From: Terrisporobacter othiniensis
GTDB lineage: Bacteria; Bacillota; Clostridia; Peptostreptococcales; Peptostreptococcaceae
Length of the DNA stretch: 58,876 nucleotides
Assembly (NCBI RefSeq): GCF_000808015.1
Contig: NZ_JWHR01000032.1
Location: 1-58,876 of the forward strand
Reading direction: 5' to 3'
Shown piece by piece: positions 26,282 to 35,138 of this stretch; position 1 is the stretch's first letter; every line of letters starts with the position of its first letter. The position numbers and the translations under genes are program-made. The notes under the pieces were generated by a model that was not told where the DNA came from, did no database searches, and saw only the letters and a list, made by a program, of their open reading frames with translations.

Positions 26282-27250
26282 TTATTCAAATTCAGGTATA
26301 TAATTTATATTATTATCCTCACTTCTTTTTTTCATAATAGAAGCAAGTATTCCACCAGATATATTATGCCAAATACTAAAGATTGCACCAGGAACTGCAC
26401 AAAGAGGTTGAGTTGCAAAATTTGACAATGCAAGAGAAACAGCTAGTCCACTATTTTGCATTCCAACTTCCACACATACAGCAGTTGATTTAGGTAAATC
26501 CATTTTAAATAATTTTGCAATTGTAAATCCAAGAATCATACCTATTACATTATGCAGTATAATTATAATAAAAACCGTTGATCCACAAATTAGCAGTTGT
26601 TCTTTATTAGTAGCAACTATTCCTGCAATTAAAAGTAATACTGAAACTACAGAAATAAGAGGCATAACTGATGATAAATATTCTTTTTTATTTTTCATTT
26701 TATAATTAATAATTATGCCTAAAATTATAGGCACAAGAACTACTTTTACAACAGATGTAATCATGGATAAAATTGAAACATCCACCCATTGTCCAGCCAA
26801 CAGATAAATCCATAAAGGGGTTAAGATTGGGCAAAGTAATGTGGAAACCACAGTCATACTAACAGAAAGAGTAGTATCACCACCTGCTATATGAGTAATT
26901 ATATTACTTGCTGTTCCTCCAGGACAACAACCTACCAAAATAACTCCAATAGCAATTGGTGTAGGCAAGTTAAATGTTACTGCCAATAAATATGAAATTA
27001 GTGGCATAACTAAAAATTGAGCTAAGCAACCTATAAATACATCTTTAGGATGTCTTAAAATATTTTTAAAATCATTGGCATTAATAGTCATCCCCATACC
27101 AAACATGGCAAAACCAAGCAACAATGATGTATAAGTAGTTGCCCACTCAAACATTGATGGAGATAAAAATGCAAATAAAGATATTAATATTACTAAGACA
27201 CCAATATATTTAGAGGCATATTGACTAAGTGATAAAATTAATTTACTCAT
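26282..27250 (-). CDS. panS: PanS-like ketopantoate/pantoate importer (BASS family)
   Basis: A 322 aa membrane protein of the bile acid:sodium symporter family with about ten helices. Landmarks are GFAMFGMGMTI, GCCPGGTASNIIT and VEVGMQNSGLAVSLAL, the BASS sodium-site motifs. BASS members imported with panC-type context include PanS, which takes up ketopantoate. Here it overlaps the panC stop by one base, so the import step is translationally coupled to the ligase. The name rests on this context plus family. A different organic anion is possible. Confidence 0.75.
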   Translation of the reverse strand: MSKLILSLSQYASKYIGVLVILISLFAFLSPSMFEWATTYTSLLLGFAMFGMGMTINANDFKNILRHPKDVFIGCLAQFLVMPLISYLLAVTFNLPTPIAIGVILVGCCPGGTASNIITHIAGGDTTLSVSMTVVSTLLCPILTPLWIYLLAGQWVDVSILSMITSVVKVVLVPIILGIIINYKMKNKKEYLSSVMPLISVVSVLLLIAGIVATNKEQLLICGSTVFIIIILHNVIGMILGFTIAKLFKMDLPKSTAVCVEVGMQNSGLAVSLALSNFATQPLCAVPGAIFSIWHNISGGILASIMKKRSEDNNINYIPEFE

Positions 27251-28095
27251 TAGTTTTTACCCTCCTTAATAAAATTATCAAGAAGGCGAGCTTTGCCAAT
27301 GTAAACTGCCATGGCAGCTAATGTATTATCTTTAATTTCTGAAACAGGTTGCATAGTTTCATTATCAACAATTTCTACATAATCTATTTTTGCTAGAGGT
27401 TCAGCCTCTATAATTTTTATCATTTCATTTTTTACTTTATCTGCATCAGTTTCACTATTTGCAAGGAGTTTTCCTGCAGTAATAGCTTTTGAAAGACACA
27501 GTGCAGCTTTACGTTCTTTTGCATTTAAATATACATTTCTCGAAGATTTTGCTAAGCCATCTTCTTCTCTAACGATAGGACATCCTACAATATTCACATC
27601 GAAATTTAAGTCTTTAACCATTTTCTTTATGATTGCCAATTGTTGAGCATCTTTTTGCCCAAAATAAGCATTATCAGGCTTTGTAATTATAAATAATTTG
27701 CTAACTACTGTACATACACCTCTAAAATGAATTGGTCTTGATTTTCCACATAGATAATCTGACAATCCATCAATATTTACATATGTACGCGGGTTTGAAT
27801 ACATTTCAGATGTATCAGGATTAAAAATTAAATCTGCGCCAGCTTTTTCACATAAAGCCTTATCTTTTTCAAAATCCTTTGGATAAGCATCTAAATCTTC
27901 GTTTTCTCCAAATTGAGCTGGGTTTACAAAAATTGAAACAATTACTTTATCGTTTTCTTTTCTACATCTTTCAATTAGGCTCATATGACCTTCATGAAGA
28001 TAACCCATAGTTGGTACTAAACCAACTGTTTTTCCTTCTTTTTTCCATTGATTTGATAGTTTTTTTACTTCGTCTACTGTTTTTAATACTTTCAT
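27250..28095 (-). CDS. panC: Pantoate--beta-alanine ligase
   Basis: A 281 aa cytoplasmic enzyme that joins pantoate and beta-alanine, using ATP, to make pantothenate for coenzyme A. The HIGH-type nucleotide motif is PTMGYLHEGHMSLI (residues 29-42). Pantoate and ATP site segments FVNPAQFG, HFRGVCTVV, FGQKDAQQ and KSSRNVYL are intact, and length is normal. No panB or panD is nearby. With panS adjacent, the cell probably imports pantoate or ketopantoate. The leader carries a pan-motif-like hairpin and a terminator. Confidence 0.95.
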   Translation of the reverse strand: MKVLKTVDEVKKLSNQWKKEGKTVGLVPTMGYLHEGHMSLIERCRKENDKVIVSIFVNPAQFGENEDLDAYPKDFEKDKALCEKAGADLIFNPDTSEMYSNPRTYVNIDGLSDYLCGKSRPIHFRGVCTVVSKLFIITKPDNAYFGQKDAQQLAIIKKMVKDLNFDVNIVGCPIVREEDGLAKSSRNVYLNAKERKAALCLSKAITAGKLLANSETDADKVKNEMIKIIEAEPLAKIDYVEIVDNETMQPVSEIKDNTLAAMAVYIGKARLLDNFIKEGKN

Positions 28096-28180
28096 TTAAA
28101 GCTCTCCCTCTATTGTTTTTTAGCATTCTTTTTCAGATAGAAGTCTTTAATGAGTAAGAAATTATTTTATTTTTGCAATA

Positions 28181-28211
28181 AAAAAACACGAACTAAATTC
28201 GTGGTTTTACT
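28181..28211 (-). terminator. Leader terminator upstream of panC
   Basis: On the minus strand CACGAA-TTTAG-TTCGTG is followed by at least six T, about 85 bases before the panC start and after the bulged hairpin. Its place inside the leader suggests attenuation. Confidence 0.7.
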
Positions 28212-28274
28212 TATCACATTTTTTATACAAAAAATAGAACTATGAAAATAATGTATTTATAGTAATCTAAAAGG

Positions 28275-28303
28275 TCCTATCCTCTATCATTTAGTAGGAT
28301 GGA
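28275..28303 (-). ncRNA. pan-motif-like leader hairpin of panC-panS
   Basis: On the minus strand the RNA can fold TCC-ATCCT-(A)-CTA-AATGA-TAG-AGGAT-(A)-GGA, a stem with exactly two single bulged adenosines, one on each side. The pan RNA motif described upstream of panB/panC/panD genes is a stem-loop with two conserved bulged adenosines. The fit is by reading alone. Confidence 0.5.
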
Positions 28304-28376
28304 AAAATAAATATAAAATTATCCATATAGTTTTTTATTTGTATAGTTTCTTGTGAAAAAGAATACCATCAAAATT

Positions 28377-28404
28377 ATTCTAACATATTCTGTCAATATT
28401 TCAA
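28377..28404 (-). promoter_or_regulatory. Promoter of the panC-panS operon
   Basis: On the minus strand TTGAAA and TAGAAT are separated by 16 bases. The predicted transcript starts near 28370 and gives a leader of about 275 bases before panC. Confidence 0.5.
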
Positions 28405-28580
28405 CTTTTTAATTTAAGTATATCAGCATTTCGATTTTTTCGTTTGAAATGTAATTTATCATATTAATATATACAGTACAAAATTACTGAAAATAATTAG
28501 ACTTAAAGTACAATGACTATAAAAATTAATCATGTTACTATTTACATAAAATATATTTACTTAGTAATAGGAGAGATATA

Positions 28581-29852
28581 ATGAAAAGAAAACTTTTTTT
28601 AAATGCTAAATTAAAAGGCAAATATAATACAGTAGATATTTTAGTAGTTGATGGGATAATTAAAGAAATTGAAAATGATTTAGTTAATAAGTACAATAAA
28701 GAAGATAACTTAGAAATCATTGATTTAAAGGGAAATTTAACAATTCCTCCATATGTTGAGCCACACATTCATTTAGACTATGTGTATACAGCTCACACAC
28801 CTGGAGCTAAAAATTCAACAGGAACATTATTTGAAGGAATTCAAAGATGGTCAGACTCCAAATCCAATTTAACAATAGATGATGTGAAATCTAGAGCTAA
28901 ATTAGCCTTAAAAAAGCAAGTCCTAAGTGGTATACAACATATAAGAACTCATGTTGACGTAACTGACCCAAATCTTACATCTTTAAAGGCCATGTTAGAA
29001 TTAAAAGAAGAAATGAAAAATATGGTAGATATGCAGATAATAGCATTTCCTCAAGAAGGAATGTATGCATATAAAGGTGGAGATGAACTAGTAGAAGAAG
29101 CTTTAAAAATGGGAGCTGATGTAGTTGGAGCTATACCACATTTTGAATATACTAGAGAGTTTGGGGAAAAATCAGTTAAAAAAACTATAGAACTTGCATT
29201 AAAATACAACAGATTAATTGATGTGCACTGTGATGAAACTGATGATGAGCAGTCAAGATTTTTAGAAGTTTTGGCAGCTCATGCATATATGGAAGGTATA
29301 GGGGAAAAAGTAACTGCCAGCCACACATGTGCAATGCATTCATATAACAATGCTTACACTTATAAATTATTTAAACTGTTAAAAGAATCAAAATTAAATT
29401 TTATAGCATGCCCAACAGAGAATATCCATTTGCAAGGAAGATTTGATACTTATCCAAAAAGACGTGGAGTTACTAGAGTAAAAGAGATGGTTGAAGAAGG
29501 TATAAATGTTTGCTTTGCACAAGATTCAATGTCAGATCCTTGGTATCCATTGGGATCTGGAAATCTAATGAATATATTAGATGCAGGAATACATATATGC
29601 CAGATGATGAGTTTTGAAGAAATAAACAATGCCCTTGATTTAATAACTGTAAATGGAGCTAAAACTTTAAATATAACTGATAATTACGGAATAGAAGTTG
29701 GGAAAAAAGCTAACTTTATAGTATTAAATGCACAAACTGAATTTGACGCTATTTGTGATAGAGTTTCTGTTTTATATTCAGTAAGAGATGGAGAATTTTT
29801 ATTTAAAAGAATACCAGAACAAATTGAAACAAATAATAAATTTTTAATATAA
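28581..29852 (+). CDS. codA: Cytosine deaminase-like amidohydrolase
   Basis: A 423 aa metal-dependent hydrolase of the amidohydrolase superfamily, closest in pattern to CodA. The HxH metal motif is EPHIHLDYVYTAH near residue 59. Further ligands are DVHCDETDD (about 216), SHTCAM (about 248) and the catalytic aspartate AQDSMSDPW (about 313). It would deaminate cytosine or a related ring compound. Ribosome binding site AGGAGAG. No purine or pyrimidine riboswitch is visible upstream. The NCS1 permease at 1549 is far away. A neighbouring ring substrate such as isoguanine or creatinine cannot be excluded. Confidence 0.85.
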   Translation: MKRKLFLNAKLKGKYNTVDILVVDGIIKEIENDLVNKYNKEDNLEIIDLKGNLTIPPYVEPHIHLDYVYTAHTPGAKNSTGTLFEGIQRWSDSKSNLTIDDVKSRAKLALKKQVLSGIQHIRTHVDVTDPNLTSLKAMLELKEEMKNMVDMQIIAFPQEGMYAYKGGDELVEEALKMGADVVGAIPHFEYTREFGEKSVKKTIELALKYNRLIDVHCDETDDEQSRFLEVLAAHAYMEGIGEKVTASHTCAMHSYNNAYTYKLFKLLKESKLNFIACPTENIHLQGRFDTYPKRRGVTRVKEMVEEGINVCFAQDSMSDPWYPLGSGNLMNILDAGIHICQMMSFEEINNALDLITVNGAKTLNITDNYGIEVGKKANFIVLNAQTEFDAICDRVSVLYSVRDGEFLFKRIPEQIETNNKFLI

Positions 29853-29985
29853 TTGTATAAAAAATATAAATTATGTCCATAATTTAAATGTACTATCAAT
29901 ATTTCCTTAATAGAAACAGCATGTTCATATACATCATATACTACAAAATAGCTTGGATAACCGATTATCCAGGCTATTTTTGTGT
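29851..29985 (+). repeat. Terminator-ended dispersed repeat, copy A
   Basis: About 130 bases: a TATAAA-rich start, GTCCATAATTTAAATGTAC, a GTTCATA segment, then the hairpin AGCTTGGATAA-CCGA-TTATCCAGGCTATTTTT. The same order of blocks recurs at 35006 and 44350. It also acts as the likely terminator of the deaminase gene. Confidence 0.6.
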
Positions 29986-30092
29986 ATGAAATTTTTATTT
30001 TTCATAATCATCTTAACCACACATATGAATATATAGTAGAAATAAATATCTACTTAAAAATACCACATATATGAATTAAGGGTGGAGATAGT

Positions 30093-31355
30093 ATGAAAAA
30101 AATATCAGTTGCTGTAATAGGAGCAGGAACAAGAGGAATGAATGCCTACGCACCATATCTATTAGAAAATCCTGATTTAGGTGAAATAGTAGCAGTAGCA
30201 GAGCCAAAGGAAGAAAAAAGAAATAACTTTAAAAATAGATACAATACAAAAGAAGAAAACACATTCACATCATGGGAAAAACTCCTATCAAAAGACAAAT
30301 TAGCAGATGCTATAATCATAGCCAACAGTGATGAATGTCACTACCAGCCAACAAAAATCGCGTTGGAAAAAGGATATCATGTTTTATTAGAAAAGCCTAT
30401 GTCAAACAAACTAGATGAAGTTATTAAACTTGGAGAACTGGCCCTAAAGCACAAAGACCAAGTATTTATGATATGCCATGTACTAAGATACACACCGTTT
30501 TTTAGTGAACTAAAAAGAATAGTAGACAGCAAAGAATTAGGCAACCTTGTAAGCATACAACATAATGAAAATATAGGGTATTATCATTTTGCACATAGTT
30601 ATACACGTGGGAACTGGAGAAATAGCAATGAAACAAGTCCACTTATATTAGCCAAAAGTTGTCATGATATAGACATCTTATTATGGTTAACAGGAAAAAG
30701 TTGCAAATATATATCTTCCTTTGGAAGTCTAAGCCATATGAAAGAAGAAAACTTCACAGAAAATATGGCACCTAGATGTATGGACTGTGAAGTGGAGAGA
30801 TTTTGCCCATATAGTGCTAAGAAAATATATTTGGAAGATGGTGTACTAAAAGCATCTTTATATGCAGTTGACCCAAATCCGACTAAGAAAAATTTAGAAA
30901 AAGCTATAACTACTGGTCCTTATGGTAGATGTGTATACAAATGTGATAATAATGTAGTAGATCATATGGTAAGTATACTAGAGTTTGAAGACAACATAAC
31001 AGCCACTTTCAATTTATCTGCATTCACAAAAGATTGTACAAGAACTATAAAGCTTATGTTTACCCATGGAGAAGTGGGAGGAAATCTGCAAAAGAATATA
31101 ATAGATGTACACAAATTTGGAGATGAACATCATACAGTAATTCATCCTAAAATAGTAAAAAGTGGCCATGGTGGAGGGGATTTCAAACTAATGGAGGATT
31201 TTGTGCAAGCAGTAAGTTCAAATAAAAGGGAAGTCAAAACAAGTGCAATTAATTCTGTGGAAAGTCATATAATATCCTTTGCAGCTGAATACTCTAGATT
31301 AAATCATAAAGTAGTTAATGTGGAAAAGTTTTGGAATAATCAAAGAAATTTTTAA
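30093..31355 (+). CDS. Gfo/Idh/MocA family oxidoreductase
   Basis: A 420 aa NAD(P)-dependent dehydrogenase. The Rossmann motif is VIGAGTRGMNAYAP. The sugar-dehydrogenase Lys-Pro motif EKPMSNKLDEVI follows near residue 99, and CHDIDILLWLTG supplies the catalytic His/Asp region. An extra cysteine group (APRCMDCEVERFCPYS and GRCVYKCDNN) may bind zinc. Such proteins oxidise or reduce sugars or sugar alcohols. No sugar pathway genes flank it. Ribosome binding site GGGTGGAG. Confidence 0.88.
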   Translation: MKKISVAVIGAGTRGMNAYAPYLLENPDLGEIVAVAEPKEEKRNNFKNRYNTKEENTFTSWEKLLSKDKLADAIIIANSDECHYQPTKIALEKGYHVLLEKPMSNKLDEVIKLGELALKHKDQVFMICHVLRYTPFFSELKRIVDSKELGNLVSIQHNENIGYYHFAHSYTRGNWRNSNETSPLILAKSCHDIDILLWLTGKSCKYISSFGSLSHMKEENFTENMAPRCMDCEVERFCPYSAKKIYLEDGVLKASLYAVDPNPTKKNLEKAITTGPYGRCVYKCDNNVVDHMVSILEFEDNITATFNLSAFTKDCTRTIKLMFTHGEVGGNLQKNIIDVHKFGDEHHTVIHPKIVKSGHGGGDFKLMEDFVQAVSSNKREVKTSAINSVESHIISFAAEYSRLNHKVVNVEKFWNNQRNF

Positions 31356-31470
31356 TCATTTTTTATATTAATTTTCTATGTTTTTAACCTAAATAAGATT
31401 ATTAATGATACACTAAAGTTAAATGTTTAATAAATTTAAAATGAAATAAAATATAGCAAAGGAGATAAAT

Positions 31471-31896
31471 ATGTTTAATCTAGAGGATTGTATAGCATTT
31501 ATAACTAACAAATACAACAAAGAGATTACGGAATTATTTAACCAAAGGCTTCAAGAACATAATATTACAAGAGTTCAATGGATTGCACTATTTTATATAG
31601 GCAATAATGAAGGAATTACTCAAAGAGATTTGGCTCAAATACTAGATTCTAACGAATCGTCCATTGTTAGGTTAATAGATCGTATGGAAAAAGAAAATAT
31701 AGTAAAAAGAGAAAAAGATCCAACGGACAGAAGAGTTACAAAGCTATTTCTTACAGAAGAAGGAATGAAAAAAAGAGATGAAATACTGCCTATAGGAGAA
31801 AAGTTCTCAAAAGATTGTATTAAAGGAATAAGTGACGAAGATTTGGAAACTTTCAAAGAAGTTTTAAATAAAATGGTAAAAAATCTAAATAAATAG
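31471..31896 (+). CDS. MarR family transcriptional regulator
   Basis: A 141 aa winged-helix regulator. The recognition region reads NNEGITQRDLAQILDSNES followed by SIVRLIDRMEKENIV, and the wing contains DPTDRRVTKLFLTEEG. It is a dimeric repressor that usually responds to phenolic compounds or oxidants. It lies in the same direction as an AhpD-like gene 98 bases downstream. Two palindromes in the gap are possible operators. Ribosome binding site AAGGAGAT. Confidence 0.9.
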   Translation: MFNLEDCIAFITNKYNKEITELFNQRLQEHNITRVQWIALFYIGNNEGITQRDLAQILDSNESSIVRLIDRMEKENIVKREKDPTDRRVTKLFLTEEGMKKRDEILPIGEKFSKDCIKGISDEDLETFKEVLNKMVKNLNK

Positions 31897-31915
31897 CAGT
31901 AAATACTTTACAACA

Positions 31916-31973
31916 GTAGCACTCAGTGCTACAATTCTCTTAAATACTTGCTATAGCAATTATTGCTACAGCA
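31916..31973. promoter_or_regulatory. Two palindromes between MarR and AhpD-like genes
   Basis: GTAGCACT-C-AGTGCTAC (31916-31932) has perfect 8-bp arms. TAGCAAT-T-ATTGCTA (31954-31968) has perfect 7-bp arms, extended by outer TGCT/AGCA. Both share a TAGCA half-site, suggesting repeated binding by the MarR protein, although RNA hairpins are an alternative. Confidence 0.45.
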
Positions 31974-31993
31974 TTTAAATCAAGGGGGATACT

Positions 31994-32347
31994 ATGAAAA
32001 AAGATGTTAGAGAAATATTAAATTCATTTACTCAGGGGTTAGAGGAACTTGCAGAAACTAATAAGTCAAATGTTAATGCATTTATGAGACTTTTAAATAC
32101 TGGGTACAAAGAAGGAGCTTTAAGTACAAAAACTAAAGAGCTTATGAGTGTTGCTATTGCAGTGTATAACCGCTGTGAATATTGTATAGTTTATCATGTT
32201 TATAAATCATTGGAGCTTGGAGCTACAAGAGAAGAAATAATAGAGGCAGCTATGGTTGCTGTAGGATTTGGTGGTGGACCATCTATGGCTTATAGTGTAA
32301 CTTTATTAAAAGATGCTATAGATGAATTTGAAAGTGATTTTAAATAA
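31994..32347 (+). CDS. Carboxymuconolactone decarboxylase / AhpD-like protein
   Basis: A 117 aa all-alpha protein of the CMD/AhpD family. It has the redox motif CEYCIVYHVYKSLELGATREE near residue 57, where the CxxC pair and the nearby histidine form the peroxidase-like active site. Members without the decarboxylase context usually act as alkylhydroperoxidase-like thiol proteins. Control by the upstream MarR regulator would fit an oxidant response. Ribosome binding site AAGGGGG. Confidence 0.9.
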   Translation: MKKDVREILNSFTQGLEELAETNKSNVNAFMRLLNTGYKEGALSTKTKELMSVAIAVYNRCEYCIVYHVYKSLELGATREEIIEAAMVAVGFGGGPSMAYSVTLLKDAIDEFESDFK

Positions 32348-32462
32348 AAATTTTAGATTGTATTATTAACAAGATTTGCACTTAGACTTTATTTGGAGAG
32401 CTTATAATGACACTTTGTGTAACATATATAAGGTTATGTAATATATTTATAAAAAGTTGAAA

Positions 32463-32540
32463 TTTTTTATGCCTGCGACAATATAATATATAAAGAATAT
32501 ATTTTTCAAAGATATATTCATAAAAAGTGAGGCGAAAAAA
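32463..32540 (+). promoter_or_regulatory. Structured leader of the small exported-protein gene
   Basis: The region contains GTGAGGCGAAAAAA as ribosome binding site and a left arm TTTATGCCTGCG that can only partly pair with it. It matches the copy at 12244-12340, where the pairing is perfect. Translation may be controlled by sequestration of the ribosome binding site. Confidence 0.4.
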
Positions 32541-32756
32541 ATGAAATATTGCAAAAGTTTAATCTTCATCTTAGTTATTAGTTTTCTAATGATAATGGGA
32601 ACGAATACTATAGTGGTTCATGCAGCAGAGTCTAAACCAGGTGGCAATAGTTTTATTTTTTATTTCCCTTTATTAATTGTAGGTTCAATGGTTTTAGGAA
32701 GTATAATTAGTTTAGCAGAAAGAAAAATGAGCAAAATTAAATCTAAGACAAAGTAA
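32541..32756 (+). CDS. Small exported or membrane protein, 71 aa
   Basis: A 71 aa protein with an N-terminal hydrophobic segment (KSLIFILVISFLMIMG) and a possible signal cleavage after VVHA. A second hydrophobic stretch (FYFPLLIVGSMVLGSII) and a basic C-terminus follow. I recognise no family. The start is supported by GTGAGG eight bases upstream. The leader and first codons are duplicated at 12.3 kb. Confidence 0.55.
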   Translation: MKYCKSLIFILVISFLMIMGTNTIVVHAAESKPGGNSFIFYFPLLIVGSMVLGSIISLAERKMSKIKSKTK

Positions 32757-32831
32757 AGTATAAAAAACAATATCATAATAAGTTTATGAATTTATAAAAT
32801 TGATAAATAAAAGGTCATATGAAAATTAAAA

Positions 32832-32886
32832 TGTACCCTATAAAGTAGATAGTTAATAAAAAATCTACTCTATAGGGTATTTTTGT
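32832..32886 (+). terminator. Terminator after the small exported-protein gene
   Basis: TACCCTATAAAGTAGAT pairs with ATCTACTCTATAGGGTA, with one mismatch, followed by a T run. Confidence 0.85.
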
Positions 32887-33045
32887 ATGTGATAAATAGC
32901 AATTTATGGAGTTATAATTAGAAGTAGATGACAGTTGTATGAAATATAAATAAAAATACAAATAAAAGGTATAATAAAAAAATTTTATGGTATTAAATTT
33001 GATATAATATGATTAAAATAAATAAAAAAATAGTAATAAAAAACG

Positions 33046-33073
33046 CTCCTATTTAAATAATAAAATATAGGAG
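33046..33073 (+). promoter_or_regulatory. Ribosome-binding-site hairpin before the SGNH hydrolase
   Basis: CTCCTAT (33046-33052) is perfectly complementary to ATAGGAG (33067-33073), which is the Shine-Dalgarno of the next gene. Folding would hide the ribosome binding site. Confidence 0.4.
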
Positions 33074-33082
33074 GTTTTACTT

Positions 33083-33817
33083 ATGATAAATAAAAAAAAT
33101 ACTAAAATATTATTTTTCACATTTATAATTTGCTTTGTTTTTTACATAACAATTATAAGTGCACAAGGTAAAAAAGTAGATTGTGAAAATGGATATTTAG
33201 ATAAATGGAACGAAAAAGTATGGTTAACCCTAGGTGATAGTATCACTAAAGCCAATGGATATCAGCCAATAGTTAAAGAAAAATTAGGTTTTTCAAGGGT
33301 AGAAAATAAAGGTATCAATGGACAGACTATGGCTTACCAAAAAACAAATGAATCCACTTATTCAATGGGGAAAAATATTAATTACAAAGAATATGACTTA
33401 GTAACAATATTTATTGGGACTAATGACTATAGATATAATAAAAAACTAGGTAAAATTGAAGAAAAGAGTAAAAATATCTATGATGAAAGTACTTTTATTG
33501 GATCTTATCAGATGTTGATTGAAAAAATACTATCATCAAATCCATATATTGAACTGGTATTAATTACACCTTTGCAAAGAACAAAAGATGGATATGACAT
33601 GAACCATACAAATGAAGTAGGGAGTAAACTTATTGATTATGTAAATGCTACAAAAGCTTTAGGTGAAAAATACTCATTACCTGTTTTAGATTTATATTCA
33701 ACTAGTGGATTTACAGATCAAACTATGAAAATATATACAAGAGATAATTTGCATCCAAATAAAAATGGATATGAAAGAATATCAGAAAAAATGTATAGAT
33801 TTTTATTAAATATATAG
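33083..33817 (+). CDS. SGNH/GDSL hydrolase, membrane-anchored
   Basis: A 244 aa protein with one N-terminal transmembrane helix (residues 8-27) and an extracellular SGNH esterase domain. Blocks are visible: WLTLGDSITKA (Ser), NKGINGQTM (Gly), FIGTNDYR (Asn) and the C-terminal DNLHPNKNGY (Asp/His). It would remove or transfer O-acyl groups on cell-surface polymers or sugars. The next gene is a membrane acyltransferase, so the two may work together in modifying an envelope polysaccharide. Confidence 0.85.
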   Translation: MINKKNTKILFFTFIICFVFYITIISAQGKKVDCENGYLDKWNEKVWLTLGDSITKANGYQPIVKEKLGFSRVENKGINGQTMAYQKTNESTYSMGKNINYKEYDLVTIFIGTNDYRYNKKLGKIEEKSKNIYDESTFIGSYQMLIEKILSSNPYIELVLITPLQRTKDGYDMNHTNEVGSKLIDYVNATKALGEKYSLPVLDLYSTSGFTDQTMKIYTRDNLHPNKNGYERISEKMYRFLLNI

Positions 33818-33893
33818 ATGTAAAATAGAGAAGAGTTACAAATTCTTCTATGTTTATATGTATGATATAAATATATATGGGGAGAAACTACAA

Positions 33894-34934
33894 ATGGAAC
33901 AAAGTGAAACAATTGAATCAACTATAAAACTAGATTTAGAATATGCACTATCATATAGAGAGATTGGTGTAGATGTTGTTAAATCAATAGCTATACTATC
34001 CGTTGTTGGAGTACATTTTTTTTTAAACACTAGATATTATAGAGTTGATTTAAACAATGCTAATTTATTTATACAAACAGTAATCCAGCAAATATGTCTA
34101 ATATGTATTCCATTATTTGTAATGGCTACAGGCTATTTAAATAATAATACAAAAATAAATAAGGATTATTATAAAAAGATATTACCAATTATATATCTAT
34201 ATCTTTTATATTCAATACCAGCACTTATATATAGAAGTCATATAGGGGAAATACCTTTTAATATACCATTATGGATAGACCAAATATTACATTTTAAAGG
34301 ACATAGATATTCTTGGTATATAAACCTATACTTTGGACTATTTTTGCTAATACCTTTTTTAAATAAAATGTACAACTCATTAGAAAATAAAAAAGAAAAA
34401 ACTATACTAATAGGAATACTAGCACTGCTCACTTGTGCTACAACCATAAGAGAGTTACATATACCAAGTTATTGGGAGAGCATATATCCGTTAACTTATT
34501 ATTTTGTAGGTAAGTATATAAAAGAATTTAAACCAGAAATTAGTGTTCCAAAAAATATTGGATTTATAATAGTGATAGTATTAATCCAAGCTATCATAGA
34601 ATATACTGCAGCAGGTAATGGAGAGTATAAGCACATACTGACGGATTATTCTTCAATTTTTAGATTAGTAGAAGGATACTTGATTTTTATTTTACTTTAT
34701 AAACTTGAAATAAAGAATAATTCATTTAGGAAAATTATAATAAGTATATCTAAATTAACACTAGATATCTATCTAGCATCATTTATAACAGATAGATTGA
34801 CTTATAGAGTATTGAAGCCGTATAACATTCCACAAGAAAAATATATATATTTAATGATACCTTTGGTACTTATTTCTTTTGTCTTTGCATATATGGTTGC
34901 AAAACTAAGAGTCAGGTATATTAAATTAAGATAA
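33894..34934 (+). CDS. Acyltransferase family 3 (OafA-like) membrane protein
   Basis: A 346 aa integral membrane O-acyltransferase with about ten helices. The family start reads GVDVVKSIAILSVVGVHFFL, with the catalytic His near residue 36. The frame extends to 33858, but the ATG at 33894 has the GGGGAGA ribosome binding site. It would move acetyl or other acyl groups from the cytoplasm onto envelope glycans. The adjacent SGNH hydrolase may be its separated partner domain, since the two are fused in many OafA proteins. Confidence 0.82.
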   Translation: MEQSETIESTIKLDLEYALSYREIGVDVVKSIAILSVVGVHFFLNTRYYRVDLNNANLFIQTVIQQICLICIPLFVMATGYLNNNTKINKDYYKKILPIIYLYLLYSIPALIYRSHIGEIPFNIPLWIDQILHFKGHRYSWYINLYFGLFLLIPFLNKMYNSLENKKEKTILIGILALLTCATTIRELHIPSYWESIYPLTYYFVGKYIKEFKPEISVPKNIGFIIVIVLIQAIIEYTAAGNGEYKHILTDYSSIFRLVEGYLIFILLYKLEIKNNSFRKIIISISKLTLDIYLASFITDRLTYRVLKPYNIPQEKYIYLMIPLVLISFVFAYMVAKLRVRYIKLR

Positions 34935-35005
34935 ATAATATACAGTGGAAAAAATAGAAGACGAACTGAAATTAGTAATATATGTAAAAAATGAAAAATA
35001 TTAAA

Positions 35006-35138
35006 ATATATGTATATAAATTTAAAAGAATGTACATAATTTAAATGTACTAATAAGAAATTCTTTGTTCATAGATACAAACATATTCATATGTCCCGAA
35101 AAAAGCCTGGAGAACGGATTATCCAGGCTTTTTTGTTG
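35006..35138 (+). repeat. Terminator-ended dispersed repeat, copy B
   Basis: Blocks in order: ATATGTATATAAATTTAAAAG, cut here to the shared core TGTATATAAATTTAAAAG; GTACATAATTTAAATGTAC, a perfect palindrome; TTGTTCATAGAT; and the hairpin AAGCCTGGA...ATCCAGGCTTTTTT. It is highly similar to copy C at 44350 and weaker to copy A at 29851. It lies in a gap of nearly 400 bases. Confidence 0.65.

Noticed and set aside
28441..28580. Purine riboswitch upstream of the cytosine deaminase-like gene
   Set aside because: The conserved TATA and GTTTCTAC-type core blocks are absent; only an AT-rich promoter region is seen.
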